Shown piece by piece: positions 1 through 8,640 of a stretch of 64,000 bases of DNA; within the stretch, counting starts at the first letter, position 1, and every line of letters starts with the position of its first letter. The DNA is taken from NCBI RefSeq assembly GCF_902832845.1, contig NZ_CADFDB010000008.1, forward strand, positions 62,001 through 126,000, in the 5' to 3' direction. A program made the translations under genes and the position numbers. The stretch is from Burkholderia metallica (GTDB lineage: Bacteria > Pseudomonadota > Gammaproteobacteria > Burkholderiales > Burkholderiaceae). The notes under the pieces were generated by a model. It had not been told where the DNA came from, did no database searches, and saw only the letters and a list, made by a program, of their open reading frames with translations.

Positions 1-463
1 TAGCGCGAATGAGGTCCCGAACTGAGCTGCCAATTTCGATACCCGAGCCGTCATGCCCGGACATCACGACGGTGACGACGTTCCCGCGGTTCCGACCAAT
101 CGGTTTGCCGAATTTTGCGGTTACGTGGACTACAAGATAGGGGTCGCCTGAACTCGGGTACGTCAGCCATTCAACGACTGTCGCTCGTTGTTCTTTCGAC
201 AAGTCGTGGAACTCGGCTTCGAGCCAGAGTGTTTTCGCACGAGTGTCCCCTTCGATATGAAAGTCGTGCTCCTGAATTCTCAAGAATTCATAGCTCGTGG
301 TCAGTAGCACATGCCGAATTGCATCGATGACCGACGTTTTGCCGGCGTCGTTCTCCCCGACGAGCACATTCAGACCCGAAGCGAACTCGAGTTGCAAATC
401 CGTGCCGCTTTCCTTGGAGCCAAACACGCGGAAGTTTTCACCACTTATTCGATGTAGGTACAC
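1..463 (-). CDS. OLD/RecF-like AAA ATPase, N-terminal part (truncated by window edge)
   Basis: The reverse strand reads as the N-terminus of an ABC/SMC-type ATPase of the OLD (overcoming lysogenization defect) class. It has a beta-strand start with ISGENFRVFG and a Walker A motif GENDAGKT at about residues 38-45, followed by SVIDAIRHVLL. The GTG at 463 is the only usable start: the in-frame stop is at 490-488 and no ATG lies between them. A GAAGAG-like ribosome site precedes it. OLD proteins couple ATP binding to a C-terminal Toprim nuclease and often act in phage defence. That nuclease half would lie beyond the window, so whether this is a full OLD protein or another RecF-like ATPase cannot be seen. 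It has the same orientation as the two genes upstream of it. Confidence 0.75.
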   Translation of the reverse strand, partial: MYLHRISGENFRVFGSKESGTDLQLEFASGLNVLVGENDAGKTSVIDAIRHVLLTTSYEFLRIQEHDFHIEGDTRAKTLWLEAEFHDLSKEQRATVVEWLTYPSSGDPYLVVHVTAKFGKPIGRNRGNVVTVVMSGHDGSGIEIGSSVRDLIRA

Positions 464-824
464 GTTTTTTCTCTTCGCGTAGATATGTTATTCTCAGGCC
501 GCTTCTTCTAACGCAGCGCGTCTTACGATTCCGCATCTGCGCGAGAGTCTTCCGTTCCGATATGTCACGCGCGTTGCGGCCGGCACTAGACATTGTTCGA
601 GAAGCCGCGGCCGCAGTGGTGAAGGCCCGATGCAGACCCAGCATGAGGCTGATTGAGTTATGGTGGGTGACGCATGTCGTTCCCTTGCCGCTATGCGGCG
701 AGCGTGAGCGTCTCATCATGCGCACATAGGTCGGGATGCAACGCGCGGACGCGGCATGACCACGGTAGCTGCGCCGCTCACGGTTCCGCAGCGCGACCAT
801 CAGCGGCATGGTGGCACGCGTCGC
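464..824. other. Gap without a convincing gene between the ATPase and the sce7725-type gene
   Basis: A 123-codon reverse-strand frame (438-809) exists here, but it overlaps the ATPase start and has an arginine/serine-rich composition with no recognisable domain. I see no hairpin terminator. The gap may hold the promoter of the ATPase gene, so the ATPase may not be in one operon with the sce7725/sce7726-type pair. Confidence 0.4.
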
Positions 825-1790
825 TTAGAGCTGACCGGTCAGCAGTTGGTGCATAAGAGCGACATGATGGTAAATCTGCCGCTCTTTGCTTTTCCCCAAC
901 CCAGGGTAGTGTTGTGCCGCGACGTCGTCAGCGTAATCCTGCAATGCTTGGTCGTTGCCAAACTTTCGCGGAAACTGCCGAGCGCGCGCGACAAGTTTCC
1001 CCGTGGCCTGGAGGAATTTTTCGCCGACTGTGCCAACGTTGAGTTCAACGTCGTCGGAAACGAAGTGCTCAACCCACACGTCTCCCCCTCGTTCCTTGAA
1101 CGTGCCATGTATCGCCACTGCGGCGGCAGGGCCGCCACCCGCTTCAAACGTGGCCCCAAGGACTGTGTAATCACCGAATCCGACCGCGACTTGCTGATAG
1201 TTCAGGTGTCGGTCGGTGAAGAATTCGATGCCGACGTAGTCGGCATTGCGCGCCTTGCGTTGGAAGTCGTCGCGCACATCTACAACCTTTTCACGAGGAA
1301 GCATCGCTCGATGCGCCGCGCTCATTCGCTCGTGCAGGTTGATATGGAATCGAATGTTCGCCCGTTCTGCTAGCCGTTGTACCTGAGCGTCTGACAGCCG
1401 AGCATTCAAGTACAGCAGGGCAATGTCACGCTCGCGATGTTGCGTGAGGAAATCTCTGATTTGCTCCGCGGTCGTCGCTTGCGAGCACAGCAGGCCAGGA
1501 ATCAGAGAACGGTGCGCGTCGATAGTTTCCTCGATAGGCTCAATCCAACCATCGAGGCCTCGGCCATGGAATTCGTGCTGATAGGGGTTCGTAACGACAA
1601 TCAGGTTGTCATTTGCTACCCCGAAATCGTTCAACAGTCGCTGCAGCTCCGCATGTGCATGATTGACAGGCTCTAGTACTGGAATAACGACGTTTCGAAG
1701 CGGTTGGTTGCCACGCAATGAACGTAATGCCCGTATCTCCGACTGCCGAGCGTAAAGATAAGGAAAATACAAAGTTTGGCCCTCTCGCAT
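825..1790 (-). CDS. sce7725-type protein (T4 beta-protein-like family)
   Basis: This 321-residue protein starts GQTLYFPYLYARQSEIRAL and continues with NVVIPVLEPV. That is the hallmark opening of the sce7725 and beta-protein families, a TIM-barrel-like fold of unknown biochemical role. A long middle section ends in a C-terminal region with VGFGDYTVLG and a histidine-rich tail. The molecular function is unknown. It lies 24 bp after the sce7726-type gene on the same strand; homologues of these two families commonly occur as neighbours, so a two-gene operon and a joint function are likely. Base composition is lower in GC than the core genes to the right, which fits horizontal acquisition. Confidence 0.75.
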   Translation of the reverse strand: MREGQTLYFPYLYARQSEIRALRSLRGNQPLRNVVIPVLEPVNHAHAELQRLLNDFGVANDNLIVVTNPYQHEFHGRGLDGWIEPIEETIDAHRSLIPGLLCSQATTAEQIRDFLTQHRERDIALLYLNARLSDAQVQRLAERANIRFHINLHERMSAAHRAMLPREKVVDVRDDFQRKARNADYVGIEFFTDRHLNYQQVAVGFGDYTVLGATFEAGGGPAAAVAIHGTFKERGGDVWVEHFVSDDVELNVGTVGEKFLQATGKLVARARQFPRKFGNDQALQDYADDVAAQHYPGLGKSKERQIYHHVALMHQLLTGQL

Positions 1791-1814
1791 TCCGCCATGC
1801 AGGCGGAGAGAGCG

Positions 1815-2744
1815 TTAGGTGAGCTGGAAGCTGACGTTCTCTCTCAATGCAGAGAGTGCGGTTTCTCTCTGGCGCCCTGACAACGGAGTGGCGTAGCCAA
1901 GCACGCGCAAGCTCTCCGGCAGCGCGGTCACAAAGCGCACGGTTTCCCCGTCAGTTTTCCTTTTTCTTAATGCGTCGACAAAGATAGCATGCGCCTCCAG
2001 GGGCGTAAACTCCCTGAAAACGTCGCTGCAATAGGCCTGGATAATTCCGGATGGTTTCGCTACTGGCACACCGGTTTTTATCGAAACAGCATCAATATAT
2101 TCAGCTTTCTGAAGGCAGCAAAATATGGTTCGGGATGATACGTTATTGCGGTTGGTCAAAGGCTCGCGAATCTGTCGCAAGGAGCCGCGCTGGGTCAGCA
2201 CGAGGACACCAACGCGCGGGTCAACGAGCTCAGCATAGTTTTCCGCGTGGCGGGGATGGGTCACCAAACAAACGCGGTCAAACGCAGTCAAGTAGTCTGA
2301 TGTCTGTGTGGTGAGGCGTCGGGGTGTGTCGAATTCAGTTTTGATTTCGTAGGCCGTCGACGTGCCGTTGAAGACTGCGACGTCGACGATTGAACGTCCG
2401 ACGGGAAGCTCTACGTGCAGCGACGCAGTATTCGGACTGTGCCTCCCGAACACTATCCGGCTGGCAATTTCAGTCTTGTATACGAACTCGTTGCGATATG
2501 AGCGGCGAATCTCGAGCCACGCAGACTCAAATAACGATGCCAACGGTTGGCCCTTGGCCGCGGTCAATAATCCATGCTCCGCGAGGAATCTGAGCGCCGT
2601 CTCCCAGTTTCCAGACCGCGCAATATCTGCAAAAACCGGCCGCGTGAACATGCGCGCGAGCAGCCGCAGCCGCTCGGCTGAACTCAAGGTTCGGCGCGGT
2701 GCGCATGATTTCGTAAGTGGGGCGGTGGATTGCAAAACAGACAT
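1815..2744 (-). CDS. sce7726-type protein with PD-(D/E)XK nuclease-like motif
   Basis: The central part reads SIVDVAVFNG, then YEIKTEFD, then QTSDYLTAFDRVCLV. This is the D...ExK...Q arrangement of PD-(D/E)XK nuclease folds, and the order matches sce7726 family proteins. The nuclease activity is inferred from this motif only. The N-terminal part (LRLLARMFTRPVFADIARSGNWETAL) looks helical. The ATG at 2744 (309 residues) is chosen because it begins near the conserved region; the same frame is open to another ATG at 2852 (345 residues), and neither has a good ribosome site. It precedes the sce7725-type gene by 24 bp, and an IS5-family relic lies directly upstream. Confidence 0.7.
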   Translation of the reverse strand: MSVLQSTAPLTKSCAPRRTLSSAERLRLLARMFTRPVFADIARSGNWETALRFLAEHGLLTAAKGQPLASLFESAWLEIRRSYRNEFVYKTEIASRIVFGRHSPNTASLHVELPVGRSIVDVAVFNGTSTAYEIKTEFDTPRRLTTQTSDYLTAFDRVCLVTHPRHAENYAELVDPRVGVLVLTQRGSLRQIREPLTNRNNVSSRTIFCCLQKAEYIDAVSIKTGVPVAKPSGIIQAYCSDVFREFTPLEAHAIFVDALRKRKTDGETVRFVTALPESLRVLGYATPLSGRQRETALSALRENVSFQLT

Positions 2745-2884
2745 GTGGTTGGGGTTATCGTCAGCGGGCGTACCGGCCGTATAGGTCGGCCGCCATTGTA
2801 ATCCCGGCGCCGTTTTCATTGCCAGATCGCAGAAATTAGTGCCAGCTACCATCTAGGTTGCGCGGCCGGCGTCGAGCGCAAAAT

Positions 2885-3640
2885 GCATAGTCGCTTTGGG
2901 CGCAATTCATAAAGGCTTCATGGATGAACGCAAGACGTTCGAAGCGGATGCGCAGTCGTCGAAAGTTATGGAGCTATAAAATGATGCGCTCGGCAACCCG
3001 GCGTGGCTTGCTCATCCCGCTGCCGTGTGGCTCGCCGCGTCGGGCGCTTTCGGTCACGATGCCGGCTGTGTAGCAGCCGGCGGTATTTATCGTGTTCGTA
3101 ACCCCGGTCACCCTGAACAATGCGGGGCTTCGAAAGTGGCCGGCCGCGCTTGCCAGCAATGGGGGGATTGCGTCGACTAGGGGCGAGGCTGGGTAACATC
3201 ATGACGGTTGGCGCGCGTGAGGATTACCGGCGAGCGGGATGCCCTGCGCTTTGGTGATGAGGTGGTGTTTTGACCCGGGTTGCGCGGTCCGTAGGATTCG
3301 GTCCCGCTTTTGACCTGCACCCATTGCCCGGATCGAAGAGGAATCAAGCACGACACAGGCTATTCAATCTGGTCAACCGCGTGCAGCTTTCCGAGCAGGA
3401 CTTAACGCAGTCGGTCCCAGGCACCAGTCGCCTGCCAGTCCCGTAGCTGCCACTAGCAACTCATGCCGCTACCGCAGCCCATCTCGCGCGGCACCAAGTC
3501 CCAGCGCAGGCCAGTCTGCAGGATGAGAAAGAATACCCCTGACCGGGGCGCGATCATCGAGCGGCTTGCTCCCTGGATAACGTTTTCGCCTTGGTTTGGG
3601 AGAGGGCGGCAACGGCTTGACGAGTGCCTAAATTTCGTTG
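2885..3640 (-). pseudogene. Decayed IS5-family (IS427-like) transposase
   Basis: Translating the reverse strand in shifting frames recovers a whole IS5/IS427-group transposase. From 3640 downward come PGSKPLDDRAPVRGILF, then PREMGCGSGMSC, then the DDE-domain stretch PPIAGKRGRPLSKP with IVQGDRGYEHDKYRRLL, then RRGEPHGSG, and last LHNFRRLRIRFERLAFIHEAF near 2900. Several frameshifts and in-frame stops interrupt it, so it is inactive. I could not identify terminal inverted repeats or a target duplication. It sits between the sce7726-type gene and the glmS-proximal repeats and marks this segment as old accessory DNA. Confidence 0.85.
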
Positions 3641-3677
3641 TCGAGTTTGGATTTAGCTGTGACCTTTTCGTTGTCGA
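3633..3677. repeat. Two direct 12-bp repeats near the glmS 3' end
   Basis: TTTCGTTGTCGA occurs at 3633-3644 and again at 3666-3677, 33 bp apart. They lie just outside the transposase relic and about 120-160 bp from the glmS stop. Spaced repeats of this kind resemble transposase-binding sites at the end of a Tn7-like element, but no tns genes are present, so this is only a suggestion. Confidence 0.4.
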
Positions 3678-3747
3678 AACAACGCAAAGGTTGATAGGAC
3701 TCGTCGAGAGTAGACAGCCCTCTTGTTCATTTTGTTAAGGGTTCTAA

Positions 3748-3794
3748 GCGAAACTATTCGAAGTTTTCAACAAGGGCGTAAAAACCGCCCGCCC
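3748..3794. other. glmS-proximal junction, attTn7-like position
   Basis: Reading away from the glmS stop (3795), a TGTTGAAAACTTCG sequence begins 23 bp downstream, close to the distance at which Tn7-family elements insert. The first 22 bp include AGGGCG and CGCCCT arms that could form a weak hairpin. Everything to the left is accessory DNA. The junction is inferred from position; no target-site duplication was identified. Confidence 0.35.
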
Positions 3795-5624
3795 TCACTC
3801 CACCGTCACCGACTTCGCCAGATTCCTGGGCTTATCAATATCCGTCCCTCTTGCCAGCGCAGCGTGATACGCCAACAGCTGCATCGGCACCGTATGCAGA
3901 ATCGGCGAAAGCGGCCCGTAGTATTCATTGAGCCGAATCACCTCGATCCCTTCACTCGGCACCAATCCACAGTCCACATCCGCAAAGACAAAAAGCCGTC
4001 CATTCCGCGCACTGACCTCATGCATGTTCGACCGGAGCTTCTCGAGCAGCATGTCGTTCGGCGCCACGGCAATCACCGGCATCTCGTTGCTCACCAGCGC
4101 CAGCGGCCCATGCTTCAACTCGCCGGCCGGATACGCTTCGGCGTGAATATAAGAAATCTCCTTCATCTTCAACGCACCTTCCAGCGCTATCGGATAATGC
4201 ATCCCGCGCCCGAGAAACAGCATGTTGTCGCGTCGTGCGAGCAGTTCCGACCACGCCATGATCTGCGGCTCCAGCGCGAGCACTTTCGACATCGCATCGG
4301 GCAGATGCCGCAGCGCCCGCAAATGCTCCTTCTCGTCGTCGTCGCTCAACCGCCCGCGCACCTGCGCAAGCGATAGCGCCAGCAGAAACAACGCAACGAG
4401 CTGCGTCGTAAAAGCCTTCGTCGAAGCCACCCCGATCTCGATCCCCGCGCGCGTGACGAACTGCAGCGCGCATTCGCGCATCAACGCACTCGTCGCGACG
4501 TTGCAGATCGCGAGCGTATTCATCATCCCGATGCGCTTCGCGACATGCACCGCGCCCAGCACATCCGCCGTCTCGCCGCTTTGCGACACCGCGACGACGA
4601 GCGTACGCGGATTCGGCACACTGTCGCGATACCGGAACTCGCTCGCAATTTCGACGCTGGCCGGCAGCTTCGCGATGCTCTCGATCCAGTATTTCGCGGT
4701 GAGCGCCGCGTGGTAGCTGCCGCCGCACGCGAGCAACAGCGCCGAATCGACGTCGTTGAACACGCGCCACGCACCGTCACCGAACAGCTCGGGCATGATC
4801 GACGAGACATCGAGCAACGTATCGGCCACCGCCTGCGGCTGCTCGAAGATCTCCTTCTGCATGTAGTAGCGATACGAGCCGAGATCCGCCGCGCCGCTAT
4901 GCGCGGCGACGCGTTGCACCGCGCGCTCGACGCGCTGGCCGTTCGCATCGACGATCCAGTAGCGATGCAGCTGGATATCGGCGACGTCGCCGTTCTCCAG
5001 ATAGGCGATGCGATCGGTGATGCCCGACAGCGCAATCGCATCGGAAGCCAGAAAATTCTCGCCTTCACCGACGCCGACCACGAGCGGCATCCCGTCGCGT
5101 GCGCCGACGATCCGGTGCGGCTCGTCGCGGCACATCACCGCGATCGCATAGCTGCCGCGCAGTTGCGCGACCGCGCGCCGTACCGCATCGAACAGATCGC
5201 CGTCGTACAGGTGGTCGATCAGGTGCGCGATCGCCTCGCTGTCGGTCTGGCTCGCGAAAACGTAGCCGTGCGCCTGCAATTCCGCACGCAATTGATCGCA
5301 GTTCTCGATGATCCCGTTGTGCGACAGCGCGATGCGCGCATTGGCGTCGCTCGGCGAGAAGTGAGGATGCGCATTGAGCGTGACGGGCGCGCCGTGTGTG
5401 GCCCAGCGCGTATGCGCGATGCCGGTGTAGCCGGACAGCGCCTGCGCGGCGATCTCGCGCTGCAGGTTGGCCACCCGGTCGACACTGCGGGCGCGCGCCA
5501 GCGCCCGGTCGCGATACACGACGACGCCGCACGAATCGTAGCCGCGGTACTCGAGCCGCTTCAGGCCGTCGACCAGGTTCGGCAGGATGTCCCGCTGGGC
5601 GACCGCCCCGACAATTCCACACAT
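3795..5624 (-). CDS. glmS: Glutamine--fructose-6-phosphate aminotransferase (isomerizing)
   Basis: This enzyme makes glucosamine-6-phosphate from fructose-6-phosphate and glutamine, the entry step to UDP-GlcNAc for peptidoglycan and LPS. The start at 5624 gives MCGIVGAV, with Cys2 as the glutaminase nucleophile; GGAG lies 8 bp upstream, and the 19 extra residues available upstream are not used. The class II glutamine amidotransferase domain covers about residues 1-220. Two SIS sugar-isomerase domains follow, with [19 protein letters not shown] and [16 protein letters not shown]. The ending [11 protein letters not shown] is the typical GlmS C-terminus. CGGSYHA differs from the more common CGTSYHA. 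Length 609 residues is normal. It is divergent from an AsnC regulator, with two palindromes between them. Confidence 0.97.
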   Translation of the reverse strand: MCGIVGAVAQRDILPNLVDGLKRLEYRGYDSCGVVVYRDRALARARSVDRVANLQREIAAQALSGYTGIAHTRWATHGAPVTLNAHPHFSPSDANARIALSHNGIIENCDQLRAELQAHGYVFASQTDSEAIAHLIDHLYDGDLFDAVRRAVAQLRGSYAIAVMCRDEPHRIVGARDGMPLVVGVGEGENFLASDAIALSGITDRIAYLENGDVADIQLHRYWIVDANGQRVERAVQRVAAHSGAADLGSYRYYMQKEIFEQPQAVADTLLDVSSIMPELFGDGAWRVFNDVDSALLLACGGSYHAALTAKYWIESIAKLPASVEIASEFRYRDSVPNPRTLVVAVSQSGETADVLGAVHVAKRIGMMNTLAICNVATSALMRECALQFVTRAGIEIGVASTKAFTTQLVALFLLALSLAQVRGRLSDDDEKEHLRALRHLPDAMSKVLALEPQIMAWSELLARRDNMLFLGRGMHYPIALEGALKMKEISYIHAEAYPAGELKHGPLALVSNEMPVIAVAPNDMLLEKLRSNMHEVSARNGRLFVFADVDCGLVPSEGIEVIRLNEYYGPLSPILHTVPMQLLAYHAALARGTDIDKPRNLAKSVTVE

Positions 5625-5682
5625 ATCACGCTCCGTAAATGTCCCGTCTGGATCAGTGACAGCGATGGTATGGCGAGCCAAA

Positions 5683-5697
5683 TGGAATTAAATTTCA
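5683..5697. promoter_or_regulatory. AsnC/Lrp-type operator candidate, glmS side
   Basis: TGGAATTAAATTTCA is a near-perfect 15-bp palindrome with one mismatch to the second copy at 5742-5756. It lies 59 bp upstream of the glmS start, in the glmS/AsnC divergent region, which suggests that glmS is under the neighbour's control. Confidence 0.55.
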
Positions 5698-5741
5698 AAA
5701 TATTCGCATAAATGAAATGAGTGGCAGATGGTCTATCATGT

Positions 5742-5756
5742 TGAAATTAAATTTCA
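5742..5756. promoter_or_regulatory. AsnC/Lrp-type operator candidate, regulator side
   Basis: TGAAATTAAATTTCA is a perfect 15-bp palindrome 25 bp upstream of the AsnC-family start. With the copy at 5683-5697 (centres 59 bp apart) it forms a pair suited to a multimeric Lrp/AsnC regulator that controls both itself and glmS. Confidence 0.6.
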
Positions 5757-5780
5757 CGCCCTGACTGGAAGGAGCCGCCG

Positions 5781-6272
5781 ATGGCCGGCATCACCCTCGA
5801 CGATCTCGACCTGCGCATTCTCGCGATCCTGCAGGACGACGCGTCGGTGTCGAACCTGCAACTGGCCGAGCGCGCGCTGTCGTCGCCGCCTACCTGCATG
5901 CGTCGCGTGCGTCGGCTGACGGAGGCCGGCGTGATCCGCCGGCAGGTCGCGGTGCTCGATCCGGTCGCGATCGGCACGGCCGTCACCGCGTTGATCGAGA
6001 TCAGCCTCGACCGGCAGACGGCCGAGGACTACGACGCGTTCGAAGCGTACGTGTGCGCGGAGCCGGCCGTCACGCAGTGCTATCGCGTGTCGCCGGGGCC
6101 CGATTTCGTCGTGGTGGCCGATCTGGCCGACGTCGCCGAATACGACGAATTCGCGCGAAGGCTGTTTACCGGCGCGTCGAACGTGCGCAACGTACGGACG
6201 TTCTTCTCGACGCATCGCGCGAAGTTCGAGGCGAACGCGCGCGTCACGCACGCGATGCGCAAGCGCGCATGA
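5781..6272 (+). CDS. Lrp/AsnC-family transcriptional regulator
   Basis: The 163-residue protein has an N-terminal winged HTH (LDDLDLRILAILQDDASVSN to MRRVRRLTEAGVIRRQVAVLD). A C-terminal RAM/ligand-binding domain follows (about 70-155, with VTQCYRVSPGPDFVVVADLADVAEY). Such proteins form octamers that respond to amino acids or other small effectors. The ATG at 5781 follows a strong GGAAGGAG site. It is divergent from glmS with two palindromic sites between, so it probably controls glmS and itself. The effector is not evident; glucosamine-6-phosphate or an amino acid would be reasonable guesses only. Confidence 0.92.
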   Translation: MAGITLDDLDLRILAILQDDASVSNLQLAERALSSPPTCMRRVRRLTEAGVIRRQVAVLDPVAIGTAVTALIEISLDRQTAEDYDAFEAYVCAEPAVTQCYRVSPGPDFVVVADLADVAEYDEFARRLFTGASNVRNVRTFFSTHRAKFEANARVTHAMRKRA

Positions 6273-6309
6273 AGCGATCGCGCCGTTCGCCGTGCGTTCG
6301 CGGCGTCCG

Positions 6310-7188
6310 TCACGGCGCAGCCGCACCAGCGGCATCGGCCACGCCTGTCACCCCTGCCAGTTGCAGCGGCTTGCCGTACCCGAAGCAATGCGCGGGCTCC
6401 GGAAACACGCGCTGCCGCACGTCGTGCGCGTACCGGCAGATCGCGTCGCGCGTCACCGCATTCGCATCGGCGTAACGCTTCACGAAGCGCGGCGTGTACG
6501 CGTCGAATGCGCCGATCAGGTCCTCGGTCACGAGCACCTGCCCGTCGCACGCGGGCGATGCGCCGATGCCGATCGTCGGGATCGTCAGCGTTTCGGTCAG
6601 ATGGCGCGCGAGCGCTTCGGCCGTGCCTTCGATGACGACGCTGAACGCGCCGGCCCGTTCGGCCGAGCAGGCGGCGTCGAACACCTGCGCGGCCGAGCGC
6701 GGGTCCATCCCTTGCGCGCGGAAGCCGCCCGTCGCGTTGGCCTGCTGCGGCATGAGACCGACGTGCGCCATCACCGGGATGCCGCGCGCGGTCAGGAAGC
6801 GGATCGTATCGGCCATCTCGCTGCCGCCTTCGAGCTTCACGGCCTGCGCGCCGGTTTCGGCGAGCAGGCGCGCAGCGGAGCGATACGCCTGTGCAGGCGA
6901 TTCCTGGTAGGTCGAGAACGGCAGGTCGACGACCACACACGCCTGCGCGGCGCCGCGCACGACGGCCGCCCCGTGTGCAATCATCATGTCGAGCGTGACG
7001 CGCAGCGTATCGGGCATCCCGTACAGCACCATGCCGACGGAGTCGCCGACGATGATCACGTCGGCCACCTCGTCGACGAGCTTCGCCATCGGCGCGGAAT
7101 ACGCGGTCAGCGACACGAGGCTGCCGATGCCCTTGGTCGAACGGATCGCGGTGACGGTCTTGCGGGTAGTGCGGGTATGAGCGCTCAT
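6310..7188 (-). CDS. panB: 3-methyl-2-oxobutanoate hydroxymethyltransferase (ketopantoate hydroxymethyltransferase)
   Basis: PanB adds a hydroxymethyl group from methylene-THF to 2-oxoisovalerate, the first committed step of pantothenate and CoA synthesis. Family landmarks are [28 protein letters not shown] (metal Asp), [10 protein letters not shown] (metal Asp), AVKLEGG (metal Glu), AHVGLMPQQ and VVIEGT (catalytic Glu). The 292-residue length is somewhat longer than usual, owing to an Ala-rich tail. No panC is next to it, so this may be a second panB copy, as several Burkholderia carry two. The ATG at 7188 has no clear ribosome site. It faces an AraC-family regulator. Confidence 0.9.
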   Translation of the reverse strand: MSAHTRTTRKTVTAIRSTKGIGSLVSLTAYSAPMAKLVDEVADVIIVGDSVGMVLYGMPDTLRVTLDMMIAHGAAVVRGAAQACVVVDLPFSTYQESPAQAYRSAARLLAETGAQAVKLEGGSEMADTIRFLTARGIPVMAHVGLMPQQANATGGFRAQGMDPRSAAQVFDAACSAERAGAFSVVIEGTAEALARHLTETLTIPTIGIGASPACDGQVLVTEDLIGAFDAYTPRFVKRYADANAVTRDAICRYAHDVRQRVFPEPAHCFGYGKPLQLAGVTGVADAAGAAAP

Positions 7189-7265
7189 GGGCGGAAGCCG
7201 TGTGAAGGAAGAGCCGCCACGGTAGCATCGCGCTCGTTCGTGAAATGACCTTCGGAGGACGTCTT

Positions 7266-8084
7266 ATGTTGCTGGCGGGACAATCGGGTGACGCTTATGC
7301 GGTGCCGCCGATGGCGCGCCTGCCGAGGCCGCTGTACGTGCGCGCGTTCGAGATTCCCGGCAACGCGAGCGTCGACGCGCACAGTCATCCTTGGGCGCAG
7401 CTGATGTATGCGACGAGCGGCGTGCTCGAGGTCGAGACGCCGTCGGGCCGGCACCTGCTGCCGCCGCACTATGCGATGTGGATTCCGCCGCACGTGCCGC
7501 ATGCGGTGTCGACGCGCGACTGCGTCGCGTTCCACAGCCTGTATCTCGACGCCGCGATCGCGCGCGACGACGTGCACGACGATTGCGCGATCCTCTGCAT
7601 GACGCCGCTGCTGCGCGAGTTGGTGATCGCCACGGCGGAATTGCCGGTGAACTACGACGAGACGGGGCCGGACGGTGCACTCGTGTGCCTGATCGCCGAC
7701 CGGATCGCCCGGATGCGGGCGGCGCCGCTGACGGTGCCGCTGCCGCGCGACGCGCGCCTGCTGAAAATCGCGCGTGCATTGCATGCGTATCCGGGCGATG
7801 CGCGCAGCCTCGACGAATGGGGCCATCAGGTCGGCGCGACGCGGCGCACGCTTTCACGGCTGTTCCGGCAGGACACGGGCTTGTCGTTCACCGAATGGCG
7901 GCAGGCACTGCGGCTGCTTGCTTCGCTGCCGCTGCTCGACGCGGGCGAGCCGATCGGCACGGTGGCCGCGCAACTGGGCTACGACTCGACGTCGTCGTTC
8001 ATCGCGCTGTTCCACGCGAAATTCCGCGTGACGCCCGGCGCGTATGCGAAGCGTGAAGCGCGCCGGCCGGTATTGAACGCGTAA
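7266..8084 (+). CDS. AraC-family transcriptional regulator with cupin sensor
   Basis: The N-terminal cupin domain (VDAHSHPWAQLMYATSG, LLPPHYAMWIPPHVPHAV) is followed by two AraC helix-turn-helix motifs near the C-terminus (RRTLSRLFRQDTGLSFTEWRQ and IGTVAAQLGYDSTSSFIALF). The ATG at 7266 is preferred over 7245 because GGAGG lies at 7254-7258. The product is 272 residues. It is divergent from panB, but its target cannot be inferred with confidence. The cupin histidines HxH could bind a metal or a small ligand. Confidence 0.9.
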   Translation: MLLAGQSGDAYAVPPMARLPRPLYVRAFEIPGNASVDAHSHPWAQLMYATSGVLEVETPSGRHLLPPHYAMWIPPHVPHAVSTRDCVAFHSLYLDAAIARDDVHDDCAILCMTPLLRELVIATAELPVNYDETGPDGALVCLIADRIARMRAAPLTVPLPRDARLLKIARALHAYPGDARSLDEWGHQVGATRRTLSRLFRQDTGLSFTEWRQALRLLASLPLLDAGEPIGTVAAQLGYDSTSSFIALFHAKFRVTPGAYAKREARRPVLNA

Positions 8085-8106
8085 CGTCGCGGCGGCGCGC
8101 CGCCGC

Positions 8107-8640
8107 TCAGAACGCGAGCGCCTGCTGTACCGGCTGGCGGGCGCCGCGCGCGAACCCGGCGCCTTCGAGCGACAGCAGCGCACGCTTGCGGTCGATGCCG
8201 CCCGCATAGCCGGTCAGGCTGCCCGATGCGCCGACCACGCGATGGCACGGCACCATGATCGACACCGGATTGCGGCCCACCGCGCCGCCCACCGCACGCG
8301 CGCCGCTCATCGGCAACCCGACGCGCTCGGTGATGTCGCCGTACGTGACGAGCTCGCCGAACGGAATCGCGAGCAACTCCTTCCACACCCGTCGCTGAAA
8401 CGCGGTGCCGTTCAGGCGAATCGGCACCGAGAAGGTCTCGCGCGTTCCGGTGAAGTATTCGGCGACTTCGTCCGCGACCCGGCGGGCGAGCGGCGACATT
8501 GCGAGCGCATCCGCTTCGCTCACGATCGCCACCGACGGGAAGTATTTCTGGCCGACGAAGTAGAGGCCGGTCAGCGCGTCGTCCTCGATGCGCACGGCGA
8601 TGTCGCCCAGCGGGCTCGGAATCAGGTGAGCGGGGGTCAT
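8107..8640 (-). CDS. ogt: Methylated-DNA--[protein]-cysteine S-methyltransferase
   Basis: This 177-residue suicide repair protein transfers O6-methyl groups from guanine to its own cysteine. The active site PCHRV is at residues 131-135 (Cys132), with VGRNPVSIMV before it and GYAGGIDRKRALL after it. Its ATG overlaps the stop of the upstream Ada-AlkA gene in an ATGA arrangement, so the two are translationally coupled and probably expressed together after alkylation damage. Confidence 0.94.
   Translation of the reverse strand: MTPAHLIPSPLGDIAVRIEDDALTGLYFVGQKYFPSVAIVSEADALAMSPLARRVADEVAEYFTGTRETFSVPIRLNGTAFQRRVWKELLAIPFGELVTYGDITERVGLPMSGARAVGGAVGRNPVSIMVPCHRVVGASGSLTGYAGGIDRKRALLSLEGAGFARGARQPVQQALAF

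Noticed and set aside
438-809. 123-codon reverse frame between the ATPase and sce7725-type genes
   Set aside because: It overlaps the well-supported ATPase start and has a disordered, Arg/Ser-rich composition with no ribosome site.
3748-3794. A true Tn7 end
   Set aside because: The canonical Tn7 end sequence (TGTGGGCGGACA) is not present and no tns genes are in the window; I keep it only as an attTn7-like position.
4545-5711. 388-codon forward frame antisense to glmS
   Set aside because: It is the codon shadow of glmS in high-GC DNA; Arg/Asp/His-rich with no domain.
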